Shown one piece after another: positions 39,602 through 49,381 of a stretch of DNA of 64,000 bases. The DNA comes from Billgrantia gudaonensis (lineage in GTDB: Bacteria; Pseudomonadota; Gammaproteobacteria; Pseudomonadales; Halomonadaceae). The notes under the pieces are model-generated. The model had not been told where the DNA came from and searched no databases. It saw only the letters and a program-made list of their open reading frames with translations. The translations under genes were made by a program, and so were the position numbers. The DNA lies in contig NZ_FNES01000005.1 in assembly GCF_900100195.1 (NCBI RefSeq), positions 166,319 to 230,318 of the forward strand. The letters run 5' to 3'. The first letter of the stretch is position 1. Each line of letters begins with the position of its first letter.

Positions 39602-41346
39602 ACGCCATCCTCGTCACCGCCTGCCCCAGCGGCATGGCCACCACCTTCCTCGCTGCCCGCCGTCTCGAACAGGCCGCCGGCCGCCTCGGCTGGCAAGTGG
39701 AAGTCGAGATGCACAGCGAACTCGAACCGCTGACCCCGGTCAGTGCCGAGGCGATCGCCGCCGCCGACCTGATCGTGATCGCCGCCGACCACGTGCCCGC
39801 TCCGCAACGCTTTGCCGGCAAGCGACTCTTCCAGGCACCCATCGACGCGGCGCTGCCCGACCCGCAGGCCTTCCTCGAACGCGCTAGTCGCGAGGCCACC
39901 GAGTACGCGCCGCCAACCGAGAGCGAGGCGCCGCTGACCCAGCAGACCACCGCCCATCGGGACGCCGGCCGCAAGATCGTCGCCGTCACCGCCTGTCCCA
40001 CTGGGGTGGCGCATACTTTCATGGCTGCGGAATCGCTGAGCGAGGCCGGAAAATCGCTGGGCCATGCGATCCGCGTGGAAACCCAGGGCTCGGTGGGCGC
40101 CCAGGACGCCCTCACCGACGAGGAGATCCGCGACGCCGACGTGGTGATCCTGGCCTGCGACATCGAGGTGGATCCCACCCGCTTCGCCGGCAAGCGCGTC
40201 TACCGCACCTCCACCGGCAACGCCTTGAAGAGACCCAAGCCCACCATCGAGGCGGCGTTGGAGCAGGCCACGGTGGAGAGCGCCGGCGGCAGCGGCGAGG
40301 CCAAGAAGAGCGTCAAGGAGAAGGGGGTCTACAAGCATCTGCTCACCGGCGTCTCCTTCATGCTGCCCATGGTGGTGGCCGGTGGCCTGCTGATCGCGCT
40401 CTCTTTCGTGTTCGGCATCGAGGCCTTCGAGCAAGAGGGCACGCTAGCCGCGGCACTGATGCAGATCGGCGGCGGCACGGCGTTTGCGCTGATGATTCCG
40501 GTGTTGGCCGGCTATATCGCCTACTCCATCGCCGACCGCCCCGGCATCGCCCCGGGCATGATCGGCGGCATGCTCGCCTCGGAGATCGGCGCCGGCTTCA
40601 TCGGCGGCATCCTCGCCGGCTTCCTGGCCGGCTACGTGGCCAAGGCGGTAGCGCAGCACGTCAAGCTCCCTTCCAGCGTCGAATCGCTCAAGCCGATCCT
40701 GATCATCCCGCTGGTGGCGAGTCTGGTCACGGGACTGGTGATGATCTACGTGATCGGCGAGCCGGTGGCGGCCGTCCTCTCGGCGCTGACCGCCTTTCTC
40801 GAGACCATGGGCTCGGCCAACGCCGTGCTGCTGGGCATCCTGCTCGGTGCCATGATGTGCTTCGATTTGGGCGGGCCGGTCAACAAGGCCGCCTATACCT
40901 TCGGCGTGGGCCTGCTGGCCTCCGAGACCTACGGCCCCATGGCGGCGATCATGGCCGCCGGCATGGTGCCGGCGATCGGCATGGGCATCGCCAGCCTGGT
41001 AGCCAGGTCGAAGTTCTCGGATCCGGAGCGCGAAGCCGGCAAGGCGTCGTTGGTGCTGGGCTGCTGCTTCATCACCGAGGGCGCCATCCCCTTCGCCGCC
41101 AAGGACCCACTGCGGGTGATCCCCATGAGCATGATCGGCGGAGCGATCACCGGCGCGCTCTCCATGCTGATCGGCGCCCAGCTGATGGCGCCCCACGGCG
41201 GGATCTTCGTGCTACTGATTCCCAACGCCATCACGCCGGCATTCCTCTACCTCGGCGCCATCGTCATCGGTTCGCTGGTCACCGGGCTCGGCTATGCTGC
41301 GCTCAAGCGGAGTGCTGCGCCCGTCGCCGTCACCGCCAACGCTTGA
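39598..41346 (+). CDS. fruA: Fructose PTS EIIBC component
   Basis: A 582-residue membrane protein with order EIIB'-EIIB-EIIC. The functional EIIB Cys is C133 in VTACPTGVAHTFMA. The N-terminal EIIB' domain also keeps an active-site-like Cys9 (VTACPSGMATTF). EIIC begins around residue 245 with HLLTGVSFMLPMVVAGGLLI and includes FITEGAIPFAAKDP and the conserved GGPVNKAAYTFGVG. It imports fructose and releases fructose 1-phosphate. The ATG overlaps the fruK stop. A terminator follows within 8 bases. Confidence 0.96.
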   Translation: MNAILVTACPSGMATTFLAARRLEQAAGRLGWQVEVEMHSELEPLTPVSAEAIAAADLIVIAADHVPAPQRFAGKRLFQAPIDAALPDPQAFLERASREATEYAPPTESEAPLTQQTTAHRDAGRKIVAVTACPTGVAHTFMAAESLSEAGKSLGHAIRVETQGSVGAQDALTDEEIRDADVVILACDIEVDPTRFAGKRVYRTSTGNALKRPKPTIEAALEQATVESAGGSGEAKKSVKEKGVYKHLLTGVSFMLPMVVAGGLLIALSFVFGIEAFEQEGTLAAALMQIGGGTAFALMIPVLAGYIAYSIADRPGIAPGMIGGMLASEIGAGFIGGILAGFLAGYVAKAVAQHVKLPSSVESLKPILIIPLVASLVTGLVMIYVIGEPVAAVLSALTAFLETMGSANAVLLGILLGAMMCFDLGGPVNKAAYTFGVGLLASETYGPMAAIMAAGMVPAIGMGIASLVARSKFSDPEREAGKASLVLGCCFITEGAIPFAAKDPLRVIPMSMIGGAITGALSMLIGAQLMAPHGGIFVLLIPNAITPAFLYLGAIVIGSLVTGLGYAALKRSAAPVAVTANA

Positions 41347-41353
41347 TCCGGCA

Positions 41354-41392
41354 ACGTCATGGGCAGGCCGAGGGCCGCCCATGATGTTTTAT
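41354..41392 (+). terminator. Intrinsic terminator after fruA
   Basis: The stem ACGTCATGGGC (41354-41364) pairs with GCCCATGATGT (41377-41387), with one G-T pair, then TTTTATT follows. It closes the fruBKA transcript. Confidence 0.8.
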
Positions 41393-41441
41393 TACTAGAA
41401 ACCGGCGAGGCTTTCGATGGCTTCGCCTTGTACGCCCAGTC

Positions 41442-41458
41442 TTGTAGTATTATTACAT
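41442..41458 (+). promoter_or_regulatory. 17-bp motif upstream of pgi, shared with the edd region
   Basis: TTGTAGTATTATTACAT contains TGTAGTATTATTACA, an odd-centred imperfect palindrome resembling HexR sites described in Shewanella and enterics (TGTAAT-N3-ATTACA type). It matches the site at 16524-16540 (minus strand) at 15 of 17 positions. The pgi start is 170 bp downstream. Confidence 0.55.
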
Positions 41459-41627
41459 AAACGGCATCTTGGAGAGTCTTTGCAAAAGTCACGAGCGACG
41501 ACCAGGCCAGGCGGAATCAGTCGAAGAAAGGACCGAGCTCGCGCGCGAGGATGATTCCAACACGGCATGGGCGAGCGCAGTCGTTCGCAACCACTCTCTT
41601 ACCGACTCAACACCTTGGAGCGCCCCC

Positions 41628-43316
41628 ATGTTCCACCTGACCCGCAGCGTTACCTGGCAGGCGCTCGAGCGCCTGCACGCCGAGACCGCCAACGACCGCA
41701 TCCGCGACTACTTCGCCGCCGATCCCGAACGCTTCGACAAGATGAGCCTGCGCGTCGGCGGACTGTTCCTCGACTACTCCAAGCACCAGGTCTCGGAAGA
41801 CGTGCTCGACACGCTCATCGAACTGGCCGAACATTCGGCGCTGGTGCAACGCCGCGCACAGATGTTCTCCGGCGACATCATCAACGTCACCGAAAATCGC
41901 CCGGTACTGCACACCGCCCTGCGCACCCTGGGCGAAGGGCCGCTGATGGTCGACGGCAAGGACGTGATGCCGGAAATCCAGCGTACCCGAGAGCAGATCC
42001 AGCGCTTCTCGGACGCGGTTCGCAGCGGCGAATGGACCGGCTACAGCGGCAAGCGCATCACCGACGTGGTCAACATCGGCATCGGCGGCTCCGACCTGGG
42101 GCCCAACATGGCCTGCCGGGCGCTGCTCAAGTACCGTCATCCCGATCTCAGCTTCCATTTCGTCTCCAACGTCGACGGCACCCACATCCAGAAGGTGCTC
42201 AACCGCCTCGACCCGGCCACCACCTTGTTCATCGTCTCCACCAAGACCTTCTCCACCCAGGAGACGCTGCTCAACGCCAAGACGGCACGCCGCTGGTTTC
42301 TGGAGAACGCCGGCGAAGACGCCGACGTGGGCGCCCACTTCATTGCCGCCTCCACCAACAAGACCGCGGCCATGGAGTTCGGCATTCGCGAGGAGAACGT
42401 CTTCGAGTTCTGGGCCTGGGTGGGCGGGCGCTACTCCATGTGGTCCTCCATCGGCCTTCCCATCGCGCTCTCCATCGGCTTCGACGGCTTCATGGAACTG
42501 CTCGAAGGCGCCTACGAGATGGACCAGCATTTCCTCAAGGCCCCGTTCCGCGACAACATGCCGGTGCTGATGGCGCTGATCGGCATCTGGTACATCAACT
42601 TCCACGGTGCCGAGACCCACGCCATCGTTCCTTACGACCAGGCTCTGCACCAGCTGCCCTCCTTCCTGCAACAATTGGACATGGAGTCCAACGGCAAGTC
42701 GGTGGACATCTTCAACCAGCCGGTGGACTACAAGACCGGCCCGATCGTCTGGGGGCAGACCGGCTCCAACGGCCAGCACGCCTTCTTCCAGCTGCTCCAT
42801 CAGGGCACCCGCTACGTGCCCATCGACTTCATCGCCTCGCTCAAGCCCGAACCGGGCTTCGAGGATCACCATTTCGCCTTGCTCACCAACATGCTGGCCC
42901 AGGCCAACGCCTTCATGGAGGGCAGCCAGAAAGGCGGCCAGCTAGACCCTTACAGCTGCCCGGGCAATCGCCCTTCCAGCACCCTGCTGCTCGACGAGCT
43001 GACGCCCAAGAACCTGGGAGCGCTGATCGCGCTCTACGAACACAAGGTGTTCGTGCAGGGGGTGATCTGGAACATCAACTCCTTCGATCAGTGGGGCGTT
43101 CAGCTCGGCAAGCAGATCGCCGGCGAGATCAGCAGCCGCATCGACTCTCGAAGCCAGGACTTCGACGCCTCCACCCAGGGGTTGCTGGCACTGGTGCGCG
43201 GTCATTTCCACGACAGCGCAGCCGACGACAGCGATGCCGATCCAGCCGACACGGGCGATACCGTGGGCGGCAAATCGGTCAAAAAGCAGCCGCACAAGAG
43301 ACGCTCTCGCTCCTGA
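41628..43316 (+). CDS. pgi: Glucose-6-phosphate isomerase
   Basis: A 562-residue isomerase converting fructose 6-phosphate and glucose 6-phosphate. NIGIGGSDLGPNMACRAL is the phosphate-binding loop; STKTFSTQETLLNA and GGRYSMWSSIGLPIALSIG are signature segments, and QLDMESNGKSVD and the late HKVFVQG motif with the catalytic His/Lys are present. It links fructose and polyol catabolism to the Entner-Doudoroff route. The last ~30 residues form an extra acidic then basic tail (DDSDADPAD...KKQPHKRRSRS) beyond the usual ~549 residues. TTGGAG lies 7 bases before the ATG. Confidence 0.96.
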   Translation: MFHLTRSVTWQALERLHAETANDRIRDYFAADPERFDKMSLRVGGLFLDYSKHQVSEDVLDTLIELAEHSALVQRRAQMFSGDIINVTENRPVLHTALRTLGEGPLMVDGKDVMPEIQRTREQIQRFSDAVRSGEWTGYSGKRITDVVNIGIGGSDLGPNMACRALLKYRHPDLSFHFVSNVDGTHIQKVLNRLDPATTLFIVSTKTFSTQETLLNAKTARRWFLENAGEDADVGAHFIAASTNKTAAMEFGIREENVFEFWAWVGGRYSMWSSIGLPIALSIGFDGFMELLEGAYEMDQHFLKAPFRDNMPVLMALIGIWYINFHGAETHAIVPYDQALHQLPSFLQQLDMESNGKSVDIFNQPVDYKTGPIVWGQTGSNGQHAFFQLLHQGTRYVPIDFIASLKPEPGFEDHHFALLTNMLAQANAFMEGSQKGGQLDPYSCPGNRPSSTLLLDELTPKNLGALIALYEHKVFVQGVIWNINSFDQWGVQLGKQIAGEISSRIDSRSQDFDASTQGLLALVRGHFHDSAADDSDADPADTGDTVGGKSVKKQPHKRRSRS

Positions 43317-43435
43317 GCGACCGGGGCAGAGGGCATTGCGGCTCTTGCGTCGGGGCGTCGAGCCGCCGGAGGACCGGCTTGCCACAGAACCCGCTGATGT
43401 GCGGGACCGCGGGGGAGGACGATGCATCTTGCATC

Positions 43436-43462
43436 GAAAAAACCCGGCCGATGAGGCCGGGT
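43436..43462 (-). terminator. Intrinsic terminator of the zwf-pgl-eda operon
   Basis: ACCCGGCC (43442-43449) pairs with GGCCGGGT (43455-43462) across GATGA. On the minus strand the stem is followed by TTTTTT, so it terminates transcripts leaving eda. Confidence 0.85.
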
Positions 43463-43507
43463 GCAAAGGACGGCCAGGCCGTCACGAGAGCATGGGAAGG
43501 AAAACCT

Positions 43508-44170
43508 TCAGTGGTGAAAACGCTCCGCCACCTCGCGCGCGAGCTGGCGAATGCCGTTCCAGTCCTCGGCGGCAACCAGCGACTTGGGGGTGAGCCAGGA
43601 GCCACCCACGCACATGACGTTCTTCAGCGCCAGATAGTCTTCGGCATTGTCGAGATTGATGCCGCCGGTGGGGCAGAAGCGCGCTTCGGGAATGGGGCCG
43701 GCGAAAGCCTTGAGCGCCTTGACGCCACCGCTGGCCTCGGCGGGAAAGAACTTGAAGCGCCGATAGCCGTACTGCCAGCCGGCCATCAGCTCGGAGACGG
43801 TGGCCACGCCGGGCAGCATCGGTACCGGGCTTTCCACGCCATAACGATAGAGCGCCTCGGTGGTGCCGGGCGTGACCACGAAGTCCGCCCCCACCCGTTC
43901 GGCCTGACGGTACTGCGCCGGCGTGAGCACGGTACCCACGCCGACGCTGGCCTGGGGCAGCGCCTCGTTGATGCGGCGGATCGCCTCCAGGGCGCAATCG
44001 GTGCGCAGGGTCACCTCCAGCACCGTCAGGCCGCCGTCCACCAGGGCACGGGCCAGGGGCACGGCATCTTCCACCCGCTCGATGGCCAGCACCGGGATCA
44101 CCTCGGCCTTGAGGCAGATGCTGTCGAGCTCGGTGGTGCGCGTGGATGGCAGCTGTTTGTCGATGGTCAT
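43508..44170 (-). CDS. eda: KDPG/KHG aldolase
   Basis: A 220-residue class I aldolase splitting 2-keto-3-deoxy-6-phosphogluconate into pyruvate and glyceraldehyde 3-phosphate. The Schiff-base Lys140 lies in RFKFFPAEASGG, and Glu52 (LEVTLRT) is the catalytic acid/base. TGGAG is 8 bases before the ATG at 44170, and a longer frame upstream is not supported. It is the third gene of zwf-pgl-eda. Confidence 0.96.
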   Translation of the reverse strand: MTIDKQLPSTRTTELDSICLKAEVIPVLAIERVEDAVPLARALVDGGLTVLEVTLRTDCALEAIRRINEALPQASVGVGTVLTPAQYRQAERVGADFVVTPGTTEALYRYGVESPVPMLPGVATVSELMAGWQYGYRRFKFFPAEASGGVKALKAFAGPIPEARFCPTGGINLDNAEDYLALKNVMCVGGSWLTPKSLVAAEDWNGIRQLAREVAERFHH

Positions 44171-44204
44171 GGCAAGCACTCCAGAAGCGTTCGGCGGTGA
44201 TCGG

Positions 44205-44873
44205 TCAGGGGGCCCAGTAGACGGCCAATGGGCAGGAAAGAAAGGCGCGAATCGGCAACTCGCGAGTGTCGTCGCCCGTGAGCGCCTGCGCCAGCGCGGC
44301 GCGCTTGTCGTCGCCGGTGATGTGCAACAGGTGGCGGCGCGCCTGATGCAGGCGGTCGGCACTCAAGGTGATGCGCGGCTGGGGCTGGCTGGGCGTGCGC
44401 ACCGCCACCGCCGGTTCGGTGGTGGAAAGCGCCAGCGCGAGCTCGGGACTGTCAGGAAACAGCGAGGCGGTGTGGCCATCGCCGCCCATTCCCAGCACCA
44501 CCAGACTGGCCGGCCAGGCCAGGCGCTCGAGCCGACCGGCCACCTCGGTCACCCCCTCCTCGGGGGTGGCATGGTCGCTGGTCAGCGCCACGAAGGTTGC
44601 GGCAGCCGCCGGTCCCTGCAACAGGTGCTCGCGCACCAGGCGGGCATTGCTGTCGGCGGCGTCCTCGGCCACCCAGCGTTCGTCGGCGAGCGTCACTTCG
44701 ACACGCTCCCAGGGCAGTTCGGCGGCAGCGAGCGCCTGAAAGAAGGGTACTGGCGTGGAGCCGCCGGAAACCACCAGCAGCGCACGCTCATGGCAAGCCA
44801 GATCGGCACGCAGCGCGGCGGCCGCCGCTTCGGCGAGCTGCTCGGCCAGTTGCTCACGGGGGGATGCGTTCAT
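44205..44873 (-). CDS. pgl: 6-phosphogluconolactonase
   Basis: A 222-residue DevB/SOL-family lactonase. VVSGGSTPVPFFQAL, WERVEVTLADERWV and VVLGMGGDGHTASLFPDS are the three family motifs. It hydrolyses the lactone made by Zwf. It lies 34 bp before eda and 81 bp after zwf, on the same strand. Confidence 0.95.
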   Translation of the reverse strand: MNASPREQLAEQLAEAAAAALRADLACHERALLVVSGGSTPVPFFQALAAAELPWERVEVTLADERWVAEDAADSNARLVREHLLQGPAAAATFVALTSDHATPEEGVTEVAGRLERLAWPASLVVLGMGGDGHTASLFPDSPELALALSTTEPAVAVRTPSQPQPRITLSADRLHQARRHLLHITGDDKRAALAQALTGDDTRELPIRAFLSCPLAVYWAP

Positions 44874-44954
44874 GTCAGTCGTCCTCGTACCGGCCGTTGG
44901 CGTCCTGAACGGTGATGGCGGTTGCGAGAGTATGGCGTCGGCCTCTCTCCCTCA

Positions 44955-46451
44955 TCAGTAGTCTTCGTACCAGCTGCGGCCATCCTGGGTGATCATGGCA
45001 ATGGAGGCGACGGGCCCCCAGGAGCCGGCCGGATAGCGGCGCGGCGCCTCGCCCAGGTCGTGCCAGGCCTCGATCAGGCCGTCGCACCAGCGCCAGGCGT
45101 GCTCCACTTCGTCGCGACGCACGAAGAGATACTGCCGTCCCTTGATCACCTCGAGCAACAGCCGCTCGTAGGCATCGGGAATTCGCGTCTTGGGAAAGGC
45201 GCTGTTGAAGTCCAGGTGCAGTGGGCCACGACGCAGCCGCATGCCCTTGTCCAAACCACTGTCCTTGGTCAGCACCTCGAGCGCGATGCCCTCATCGGGC
45301 TGCAGGCGGATCACCAGCTTGTTGGCGGCCAAGTTGCGCTGATCGGGGTCGAAGATGTAATGCGGCTGCTGGCGAAAGTGGATGACGATCTGCGAGAGCT
45401 TCTCGGGCAGGCGCTTGCCGGTGCGGATGTAGAACGGCACCCCGGCCCAGCGCCAGTTGGCCACCTCGGTCTTCATCGCCACGAAGGTCTCGGTGTCGCT
45501 GCGCCGGTTGGCGCCTTCCTCCTCCAGGTAGCCCGGCACGCTGGCTCCGTCGATGGTGCCGGCGATGTACTGGCCACGCACCACGTCGCGCCCCAGAGAC
45601 GCCTCGCTGAACGGCTTCAGCGCCTTGAGCACCTTGACCTTCTCGTCACGGATGGCGTCGGCATCGAGATTGGCCGGCGGATCCATGGCGATCAGGCAGA
45701 CCAGCTGCAGCAGATGGTTCTGAACCATGTCGCGCAGCTGGCCCGCCTCATCGAAGTATCCCCAGCGCCCCTCGATGCCCACCTTCTCGGCCACGGTGAT
45801 CTCCACGTGGGAGATGTGGTTCTGGTTCCATTGAGTACCGAACAGCGGGTTGGCGAAACGCAGTGCGATCAGGTTCTGTACCGTCTCCTTGCCCAGGTAA
45901 TGGTCGATGCGGTAGATGCGCGACTCGGGAAAGACTCCACCGATGGCATCGTTGATCTCGGCCGAGGAGTCGAGGTCGTAGCCGATGGGCTTCTCGACCA
46001 CCACACGGCTCGCCTCGTCGAGGCTGCCGCTGGCTTCGAGGTGCCGGCAGATATCGCCATACAGGTTCGCCCCCACCGCCAGGTAGACCACTAGCGGCCG
46101 TTCCGCTCCCTCCTGGCGCCACTCGCGGATCGCTGCAAAGCCCTCCTCGGTGGTGAAGTCGAGCTGACGATAGTCGAGACGAGCCAGGAAACGTGCCAGC
46201 GTCGCACGCTCGAGCTCGGCGGCCTTGACGTGGGTCGCCAGCGCCGCCTCCACCTCCTTGCGAAACGCTGCGGCGTCCAGTGGCTGGCGCGCCAGTCCCA
46301 GCACGCGCATGTCATCGTCCAGCAGCCCTTCGCGATCCAGATGGTAGAGTGCGGGATAGAGCTTGCGCTGCGACAGGTCGCCCAAGGCGCCGAAGAGCGC
46401 CAGATCGATGGCGGAAGCGCTCTCCTCGCTTGACCGCATGGCTGCGTTCAT
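44955..46451 (-). CDS. zwf: Glucose-6-phosphate 1-dehydrogenase
   Basis: A 498-residue NAD(P)-dependent enzyme. [17 protein letters not shown] (residues ~20-36) is the dinucleotide fold and RIDHYLGKE (181-189) is the active-site signature with the catalytic His. It makes 6-phosphoglucono-lactone and is the entry to the Entner-Doudoroff and pentose phosphate routes. The ATG at 46451 has GGGAG 5 bases upstream; a Met four codons earlier is less likely. A HexR-like operator lies 12 bp upstream, and it is divergent from hexR. Confidence 0.96.
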   Translation of the reverse strand: MNAAMRSSEESASAIDLALFGALGDLSQRKLYPALYHLDREGLLDDDMRVLGLARQPLDAAAFRKEVEAALATHVKAAELERATLARFLARLDYRQLDFTTEEGFAAIREWRQEGAERPLVVYLAVGANLYGDICRHLEASGSLDEASRVVVEKPIGYDLDSSAEINDAIGGVFPESRIYRIDHYLGKETVQNLIALRFANPLFGTQWNQNHISHVEITVAEKVGIEGRWGYFDEAGQLRDMVQNHLLQLVCLIAMDPPANLDADAIRDEKVKVLKALKPFSEASLGRDVVRGQYIAGTIDGASVPGYLEEEGANRRSDTETFVAMKTEVANWRWAGVPFYIRTGKRLPEKLSQIVIHFRQQPHYIFDPDQRNLAANKLVIRLQPDEGIALEVLTKDSGLDKGMRLRRGPLHLDFNSAFPKTRIPDAYERLLLEVIKGRQYLFVRRDEVEHAWRWCDGLIEAWHDLGEAPRRYPAGSWGPVASIAMITQDGRSWYEDY

Positions 46452-46462
46452 ACCGACTCCCA

Positions 46463-46480
46463 TCTGGTTAATTTACCAAA
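46463..46480. promoter_or_regulatory. HexR-like operator adjacent to the zwf start
   Basis: On the minus strand this reads TTTGGTAAATTAACCAGA, matching the edd palindrome at 15 of 18 positions. It lies 12 bp from the zwf ATG, a position that would block transcription or translation start. Confidence 0.7.
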
Positions 46481-46515
46481 AAATGTACGCCATAATAGCG
46501 TCACCGCGCAATCAT

Positions 46516-46533
46516 AGACGTAATCTTACCAAA
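46516..46533. promoter_or_regulatory. Weaker HexR-like half-site region
   Basis: AGACGTAATCTTACCAAA keeps the central GTAA-N2-TTAC and the right arm TTACCAAA of the edd operator, but not the left arm (12 of 18). It is located between the zwf and hexR sites and could be an accessory contact. Confidence 0.4.
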
Positions 46534-46601
46534 TAAAAATCTCCGCCTGGCACGCCTCTTTCGTATCGTTTCCCGGCGATGAGGTGGCATGCCGGACATG
46601 A

Positions 46602-46619
46602 TGTCGTAAAATCACCACA
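46602..46619. promoter_or_regulatory. HexR-like operator upstream of hexR
   Basis: TGTCGTAAAATCACCACA matches the edd palindrome at 14 of 18 positions and lies about 60 bp before hexR. It would allow autoregulation. Confidence 0.55.
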
Positions 46620-46681
46620 TCATCGGCGAACCCGAGACGAACCGACTGCCCACCGCCCCACGTATGGAGATCTCCGACACC

Positions 46682-47545
46682 ATGGCCGATCACGACCTGC
46701 TCCAGCGAATACGCCAGCGCCTCGATGAACTCAATCGCTCCGAGCGCAAGGTGGCCGATGTGATTCTCGCCGACCCGGCTCGCGCCACGGGCCTGAGCAT
46801 CGCCAGCCTGGCGCAGGCCGCCTCGGTCAGCGAACCCACGGTCAACCGCTTCTGCCGCAGCTTCGATGCCAAGGGCTATCCGGACTTCAAGATCAAGCTA
46901 GCCCAGAGCCTGGCCGGCGGCACGCCTTATGTCAGCCAGGCGGTGGAGCCCAGCGATGCGGCGGCCGCCTACACCGGCAAGATCTTCGGCGCCACCATCG
47001 CTGCCCTGGACCAGGCAAGACGCGAGATCGACCCGGCCAAGATCGAGCGCATGGTCGACTATCTCACCCAGGCCAAGCAGATCCACTTCTTCGGCCTCGG
47101 TGCCTCCGGCGCGGTGGCCCAGGATGCGCAGCACAAGTTCTTCCGCTTCAATCTGCCGGTCACCTCCTACGTCGACGTGCTGATGCAGCGCATGATCGCC
47201 GCCGCCTGCCACACCGGCGACGTGGTGGTGGTGATCTCCTGGACGGGGCGCACCCGGGAGCTGGTCGACATCGCCCGACTGGCCCGCGAAAGCGGCGCCG
47301 TGGTACTGGGCATCACCGCTCCCCTTTCGCCGCTGGCACGGGAGTGCACCGAAACCCTGGACATCCCCACCCCCGAGGACACCGACTACTACATGCCGAT
47401 GACCTCGCGGATGATCCAGCTGACGCTGATCGACGTGCTGGCCACCGGAGTCACGCTGCGCCGCGGCGAGGACTTCCTGACCCACCTGAAGAAGATCAAG
47501 GACAGCCTCAAGGAGACGCGTTACCCGGCCACCCCCCGCGGCTGA
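46682..47545 (+). CDS. hexR: Transcriptional regulator HexR (RpiR family)
   Basis: A 287-residue RpiR-family regulator. An N-terminal helix-turn-helix ([20 protein letters not shown]) is followed by a SIS sugar-phosphate domain ([20 protein letters not shown] and [16 protein letters not shown]). It is close throughout to Pseudomonas HexR, which is released from DNA by KDPG. The divergent position from zwf-pgl-eda is the conserved arrangement. The ATG at 46682 gives the family-like N-terminus; one at 46664 (six residues longer) is possible, and neither has an ideal ribosome site. Confidence 0.94.
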   Translation: MADHDLLQRIRQRLDELNRSERKVADVILADPARATGLSIASLAQAASVSEPTVNRFCRSFDAKGYPDFKIKLAQSLAGGTPYVSQAVEPSDAAAAYTGKIFGATIAALDQARREIDPAKIERMVDYLTQAKQIHFFGLGASGAVAQDAQHKFFRFNLPVTSYVDVLMQRMIAAACHTGDVVVVISWTGRTRELVDIARLARESGAVVLGITAPLSPLARECTETLDIPTPEDTDYYMPMTSRMIQLTLIDVLATGVTLRRGEDFLTHLKKIKDSLKETRYPATPRG

Positions 47546-47572
47546 GAGGCGTCCCTCCGCTGCCCTTCTCAC

Positions 47573-47607
47573 GATGCCGCCTCGCCGGAACCCATCGAGG
47601 CGGCATC
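47573..47607. terminator. Hairpin between the convergent hexR and symporter genes
   Basis: GATGCCGCCTCG (47573-47584) pairs perfectly with CGAGGCGGCATC (47596-47607). There is no clear T run on either side, so it may be a weak bidirectional terminator or an RNA-stabilising stem for both convergent transcripts. Confidence 0.55.
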
Positions 47608-47639
47608 ACGCGCAACGGGAATCGGGCCGTGACGGTGGT

Positions 47640-49238
47640 TCAGAAGTCGGCGAAGACCGCGTAGATGATCACCACCAGCAGCACCAGCACCACGCCTACC
47701 GGCACGGCGCCCTTCCACGGCGTCAGGTCCACCGCCTGCACGTCCTCGTGCACCCAGGCAGATTCGCGGGGACGCAGCCTGCCGATCAGCAGCATCATCG
47801 CCACCAGCAGCACGAACACCAGAGCTACGAAGTGGAACTCGTGCATGATCACCGGCAGCTTGTCGAAGGGCGGCACGAAGTAGCCGGCGGCGATCAGCAG
47901 GCACCCGCCTACCAGGGCGATCTTGGCCGCCATCGGCGGTACCCAGCGGGTCAGCAGGCCGACCACCACCACCGCCAGGATGGGGATGAAATAGATGGCA
48001 TTCATCTTCTGCAGGTAGCCGAACAGGCTCTCCTGGCCGGCCAGCAGCGGAGCGATGGTCATGGTCACCGCGGCCATGATCCAGCCGAACACCTTGCCCG
48101 ACTTCACCACCTGCTCCTCGCTGGCATCCTTCTTGAGCACGCCCTTGTAGATGCCCAGGCTGAAGATGGTGGTGGTGCTGTTGAGCGCCGAGTTGAACGA
48201 CGACAGGATGGCACCCACCATCACCGCGGCGAAGAAACCGGTCAGGTAGGGCGGCAGCACGTTGAACACCAGCTGGCCGTAGGCCTCGTCGGCGCGCACG
48301 CCCTGATCGGCGTAGAGATGGTAGGCGATGATGCCTGGCAGAACCAGGTAGAGCGGCCCGAGCAGCTTGAGGAAGCCGGTCAGCAGCACGCCCTTCTGCC
48401 CTTCGGCCAGGGTCCTGGCAGCGAAAGTGCGCTGGATGATCTGCTGGTTGGTGGTCCAGTAGAAGACGTTGATCAAGAAGACCCCGGTGAACAGGGTGAA
48501 GAAGGGCACCTGCTGCTCGGCGCCGCCGATGGAGTTGAGCTTTTCCGGGTCGCTCTCCTTGAGAATGTTCCAACCTTCCAGCACCCCGCTGCCGTCGCTG
48601 ACCGCCTGCAAGCCGAAGTAGACGATCACGAAGCCGCCGATCAGCAGACCCACCCCATTGAGGGTGTCGGAGACGGCAACGGTGCGCAGACCGCCGAACA
48701 GCGCGTAGATGGAGCCGATGATGCCCACCACCCAGACGGTCAGCCACAGCAACACGGTGGGCGACTGAATGCCGGTGAGGCCCTCTAGGTCGAGCATGCC
48801 CTGCAGCCCCATGGCGCCCGAATAGAGGATGATCGGCAGCAGGATCACCGCATAGGCGATCAGGAAGATGATGTTGCAGATCAGCTGCGTACCCCGGTCG
48901 AAGCGGATCTCCAGCAGCTGCGGCAGGGTGGCGATGCCGCTTTTCAGAAAGCGCGGCAGAAAGAAGAGCGCCAACGCCACCAGGGCTATGACTGCCACCA
49001 CCTCCCAGGCCATCACGCTGAGGCCATCCGCGAAGGCGGCACCGTTGAGGCCCACCATCTGCTCGGTGGAGAGATTGGTCATCAGCAGCGACCCGGCGAT
49101 CAGCGGGAAGGTCAGCGTGCGCCCGGCAAGGAAGTAACCGCTGGTGCTGGAGTGGTCGTCGCGCCGCGTCAGACGCCAGGTGATGAAGGCGACCAGCCCC
49201 GTGAAGAACAGGAAGGACGCCAGGGTGAGGGCGTGCAT
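47640..49238 (-). CDS. Sodium/solute symporter (SSS/SLC5 family), probable sugar type
   Basis: A 532-residue membrane protein with about 13-14 helices. The segment GSLLMTNLSTEQMVGLNGAAF near the N-terminus and GAILSSFNSALNSTTTIFSLG in the middle are sodium-site regions of the SGLT-like branch. YWTTNQQIIQRTFAARTLAEG is a strong family marker shared with vSGLT. AAGGAGG precedes the ATG at 49238. A glucose or galactose substrate is an inference from family resemblance and the neighbouring glucose genes. It is convergent with hexR. Confidence 0.88.
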   Translation of the reverse strand: MHALTLASFLFFTGLVAFITWRLTRRDDHSSTSGYFLAGRTLTFPLIAGSLLMTNLSTEQMVGLNGAAFADGLSVMAWEVVAVIALVALALFFLPRFLKSGIATLPQLLEIRFDRGTQLICNIIFLIAYAVILLPIILYSGAMGLQGMLDLEGLTGIQSPTVLLWLTVWVVGIIGSIYALFGGLRTVAVSDTLNGVGLLIGGFVIVYFGLQAVSDGSGVLEGWNILKESDPEKLNSIGGAEQQVPFFTLFTGVFLINVFYWTTNQQIIQRTFAARTLAEGQKGVLLTGFLKLLGPLYLVLPGIIAYHLYADQGVRADEAYGQLVFNVLPPYLTGFFAAVMVGAILSSFNSALNSTTTIFSLGIYKGVLKKDASEEQVVKSGKVFGWIMAAVTMTIAPLLAGQESLFGYLQKMNAIYFIPILAVVVVGLLTRWVPPMAAKIALVGGCLLIAAGYFVPPFDKLPVIMHEFHFVALVFVLLVAMMLLIGRLRPRESAWVHEDVQAVDLTPWKGAVPVGVVLVLLVVIIYAVFADF

Positions 49239-49381
49239 GGAAGCCTCCTTCGAGTCGGTTGGGTGGACCAGCCGGGCGACACTCCCGGGGCCCATGCTTG
49301 AAATTAAGGTAATAAATGACATTCTAGTTGGCTGAACCGATTCATACATGCGACCTTGGTCTCATAAACGCCTCATAAATA

